A stretch of 16,198 bases of DNA, taken from contig JAKONL010000158.1 in the NCBI GenBank assembly GCA_022701965.1, positions 1 through 16,198 on the forward strand, written 5' to 3'. Position 1 is the first letter of the stretch. Each line of letters starts with the position of its first letter. The translations under genes were made by a program, and so were the position numbers. This stretch comes from Burkholderiaceae bacterium. GTDB lineage: Bacteria; Pseudomonadota; Gammaproteobacteria; Burkholderiales; Burkholderiaceae. A model generated the notes under the pieces. The model did no database searches, was not told the origin of the DNA, and saw only the letters and a program-made list of their open reading frames with translations. Of this stretch, positions 14,206-16,198 are shown in pieces.

Positions 14206-15291
14206 TCAGAGCGCCTCGGCGATCGCGCGCCCCAGGTCGGAGGTCGAAGCCGTGCCGCCGATGTCGCGCGTGCGTGGTGCGCCGCTGCCCGGAGCGAGCA
14301 CCTTCTCGATCGTCGACAGGATCGCATCGTGCGCCTCCTTGTGGCCCAGGAACTCCAGCATCATCGCGCCGCACCAGATCTGGCCGATCGGGTTGGCGAT
14401 GCCCTTGCCGGCGATGTCGGGCGCCGAACCGTGGACCGGCTCGAACAGCGAGGGCGTCGTGCGTTCGGGGTTCAGGTTGGCGCTGGGCGCGATGCCGATC
14501 GTGCCGGTGCATGCGGGGCCGAGGTCCGAGAGGATGTCGCCGAACAGGTTGCTCGCCACCACCACGTCGAAGAAGTCCGGACGCTGCACGAAATGCGCGG
14601 TCAGGATGTCGATGTGGAACTTGTCGAGCGTGATGCCCGGATAGTTCTTCGCCATCTCGACGACGCGCTCGTCCCAGTACGGCATGGTGATCGAGATGCC
14701 GTTGGACTTCGTCGCGCTCGTCAGGTGCTTCTTGGGCCGCGACTGGGCGAGCTCGAAGGCGAACTTCAGCACCCGGTCCACGCCCACGCGCGACATCACC
14801 GTCTCCTGCACCACGATTTCGCGCGGCGTGCCCTCGTACATGCGTCCGCCGATGCTCGAGTACTCGCCTTCGGTGTTCTCGCGCACGATGTACATGTCGA
14901 TCTCGCCGGGCTGGCGAGGCGAGCCGTCGCGGCGCACCACGGGCGCGACGATGCCGGGCATCAGGCGCGCCGGGCGCAGGTTGATGTACTGGTCGAATTC
15001 GCGGCGGAACAGCAGCAGCGAACCCCACAGCGAGATGTGATCGGGAATCTTCTCGGGCCAGCCGACCGCGCCGAAATAGATCGCGTCGTGGCCGCCGATC
15101 TGCGCCTTCCAGTCGTCGGGCATCATTTTTCCGTGCTTCTCGCAGTAGTCCCAGCTGGAGAAGTCGAAATGGTCGAACTGCAGGTCGATGCCGAACTTGC
15201 TCGCGGCCGCTTCCATCACCCGGATGCCTTCGGGCATGGTCTCCTTGCCGATGCCGTCTCCGGCGATGACTGCGATTCTTTTCTTGCTCAT
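14206..15291 (-). CDS. ttuC: Tartrate dehydrogenase/decarboxylase or D-malate dehydrogenase
   Basis: This is a 361-residue member of the isocitrate/isopropylmalate dehydrogenase superfamily that oxidatively decarboxylates 2-hydroxy acids using NAD and a divalent metal. Visible features are IAVIAGDGIGKETMPEGIRV (6-25), substrate-binding Arg residues R96, R106 and R137 (YIVRENTEGEYSS), the catalytic Lys K195 in SATKSNGI, metal ligands D228 (FHID), D252 (NLFGDILSD) and D256, and EPVHGSAPDIAGKGIANP near the coenzyme site. The MPDDW and GAVGWPEKIPDH segments and overall length match TtuC/DmlA tartrate and D-malate dehydrogenases rather than LeuB. The physiological substrate cannot be fixed from sequence. 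The next upstream gene on the strand is a dehalogenase-like hydrolase 36 bases away, so the two may form a small catabolic operon. Confidence 0.88.
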   Translation of the reverse strand: MSKKRIAVIAGDGIGKETMPEGIRVMEAAASKFGIDLQFDHFDFSSWDYCEKHGKMMPDDWKAQIGGHDAIYFGAVGWPEKIPDHISLWGSLLLFRREFDQYINLRPARLMPGIVAPVVRRDGSPRQPGEIDMYIVRENTEGEYSSIGGRMYEGTPREIVVQETVMSRVGVDRVLKFAFELAQSRPKKHLTSATKSNGISITMPYWDERVVEMAKNYPGITLDKFHIDILTAHFVQRPDFFDVVVASNLFGDILSDLGPACTGTIGIAPSANLNPERTTPSLFEPVHGSAPDIAGKGIANPIGQIWCGAMMLEFLGHKEAHDAILSTIEKVLAPGSGAPRTRDIGGTASTSDLGRAIAEAL

Positions 15292-15327
15292 GAGGGTCCT
15301 TGTGGGTGGATGGAAGAGGGAAACGGT

Positions 15328-16198
15328 TCAGGCCCGGAAGAAGTCCAGCGCCTCGCGCACGACCTCGCCGGGCGCTTCTTCGGGAACGTAATGGCCGCAG
15401 TCGACGCTGCGGCCGGAGACGTCGTCGGCACGTTCGCGCCACAGCGACAGCACGTCGAAGCACTTGCCGACCGCGCCGTGCGCGCCCCACAGCACGCGAA
15501 GCGGCTGCGCGAGGCGACGGCCCGCGGCGATGTCCTCGCGATCGTGGTCGAGGTCGATCGAGGCGGACGCGCGGTAGTCCTCGCAGATCGCCGTCGAGGT
15601 GCCCGCGATGGCCGCGCAGCGCTCGTACTCGGCCAGCGCTTCGGGCGCGAACGGCGCGAGTCCCGCGTGGCGGCCGCCCATGACGCTGCGCACGTAGCGC
15701 GCGGGGTCGGCGTCGAGCAGGCTCTCGGGCAACGGCGGCGGCTGGATCAGGAAGAACCAGTGCCAGTAGGCGCGCGCGAAGGCCTCGGTGGTGTTCTCGT
15801 ACATCGAAAGCGTGGGCGCGATGTCCAGCAGCATCGCCCGCTCGACCTGCGCGGGATAGTCGGCCGCGAGGCGATGCGCAACGCGTGCGCCGCGGTCGTG
15901 CGCCAGCACCTGGAAGCGCTCGAAGCCGTGATGCCGCATCGCGGCCAGCGCGTCGAGCGCCATTTCCCGCTTGCTGTAGTTGCGATGCGCGTCGTCGGCG
16001 GGTGGGCGGCCCGAATCGCCGTAGCCGCGCAGGTCCATCAGCACGACCGTGAAATGCGCGGCAAGCGCGGGCGCCACGCGATGCCAGATGAGGTGGGTCT
16101 GCGGATGACCGTGCAGCAGCAGGAGCGGCCGGCCGTGGCCGCCGATGCGGCCGTGCAGCGTCACGCCGTCGCGCATCACGTCGAAAGGAGCGAAATCG
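15328..16198 (-). CDS. Haloacetate dehalogenase-like alpha/beta hydrolase (start probably beyond the right edge)
   Basis: Numbering here is from GTG 16179. The fold shows the oxyanion segment LLHGHPQTHLIWHRVAP (22-38), DLRGYGDSG (49-57), the Asp nucleophile D95 in AHDRGARVAHR with R96 and R99, D119, YWHWFFL (H140, W141), DYRA (Y202) and the catalytic His H263 in CGHYVPEEAP. These correspond to fluoroacetate dehalogenase residues for carboxylate binding and halide stabilisation. The pocket Trp of that enzyme (W185) has no counterpart near residues 165-175. The frame stays open to the right edge (reading DFAPFDV before the GTG), and homologues carry about 15-20 more N-terminal residues, so I treat the gene as truncated by the window. 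Related hydrolases include epoxide hydrolases. Confidence 0.85.
   Translation of the reverse strand, partial: DFAPFDVMRDGVTLHGRIGGHGRPLLLLHGHPQTHLIWHRVAPALAAHFTVVLMDLRGYGDSGRPPADDAHRNYSKREMALDALAAMRHHGFERFQVLAHDRGARVAHRLAADYPAQVERAMLLDIAPTLSMYENTTEAFARAYWHWFFLIQPPPLPESLLDADPARYVRSVMGGRHAGLAPFAPEALAEYERCAAIAGTSTAICEDYRASASIDLDHDREDIAAGRRLAQPLRVLWGAHGAVGKCFDVLSLWRERADDVSGRSVDCGHYVPEEAPGEVVREALDFFRA

Noticed and set aside
14206..15291. leuB (3-isopropylmalate dehydrogenase) as the identity of this gene
   Set aside because: The GWPEKIPDH and MPDDW segments, the length and the absence of leuC/leuD neighbours fit tartrate/D-malate dehydrogenases better.

Overview
The window is high-GC, gene-dense DNA from a betaproteobacterium, most likely a Burkholderiales member. 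This rests on the hupB / tRNA-Val / ppiD order, surE-pcm-nlpD followed by rlmD, a short H-NS protein ending in the GRGRKPRW-type motif, and a bfd-tonB-exbB-exbD-hemP iron cluster. The taxonomic call is inference; the window has no rRNA gene.

Layout. 1-661: 3' end of a tannase/feruloyl-esterase-family gene, cut by the left edge. 798-4018: an iron block with bacterioferritin (bfr, own strong terminator), then bfd, a 24-codon membrane mini-ORF, tonB, exbB and exbD as one likely operon, then hemP behind its own Fur-box promoter. 4212-4619 (minus): a GlcG/HbpS-family protein convergent with hemP. 4796-5497: a BAX-inhibitor-1 family membrane protein ending at a shared bidirectional terminator. 5582-9555 (minus): the tight cluster surE-pcm-nlpD-rlmD. 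9675-10664: an NADPH:quinone oxidoreductase-like enzyme, divergent from surE and facing an H-NS-family gene (10769-11125, minus) across a 13-bp-stem terminator. 11519-13976 (minus): hupB, tRNA-Val(UAC), ppiD, tRNA-His(GUG), alternating protein and tRNA genes. 14206-15291 (minus): a tartrate/D-malate dehydrogenase. 15328 to the right edge (minus): a haloacetate-dehalogenase-like alpha/beta hydrolase whose start probably lies outside.

How they work together. Bfr stores iron and Bfd is the [2Fe-2S] partner that drives its release. TonB-ExbB-ExbD energises outer-membrane receptors, and HemP is a small regulator/uptake factor for heme. Fur-type sites in front of bfd and hemP fit iron repression. 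SurE, Pcm and NlpD are a conserved stress/envelope set, but rpoS, which often follows nlpD, is absent here. HU and an H-NS-like protein add two nucleoid proteins, and PpiD is a periplasmic folding factor.

I found no phage, IS element, CRISPR array or clearly new defence or biosynthetic system. The best leads are the overlapping 24-codon membrane ORF between bfd and tonB, the orphan hemP next to a possible heme-binding protein, the missing rpoS, and the mixed mRNA-tRNA transcription unit.
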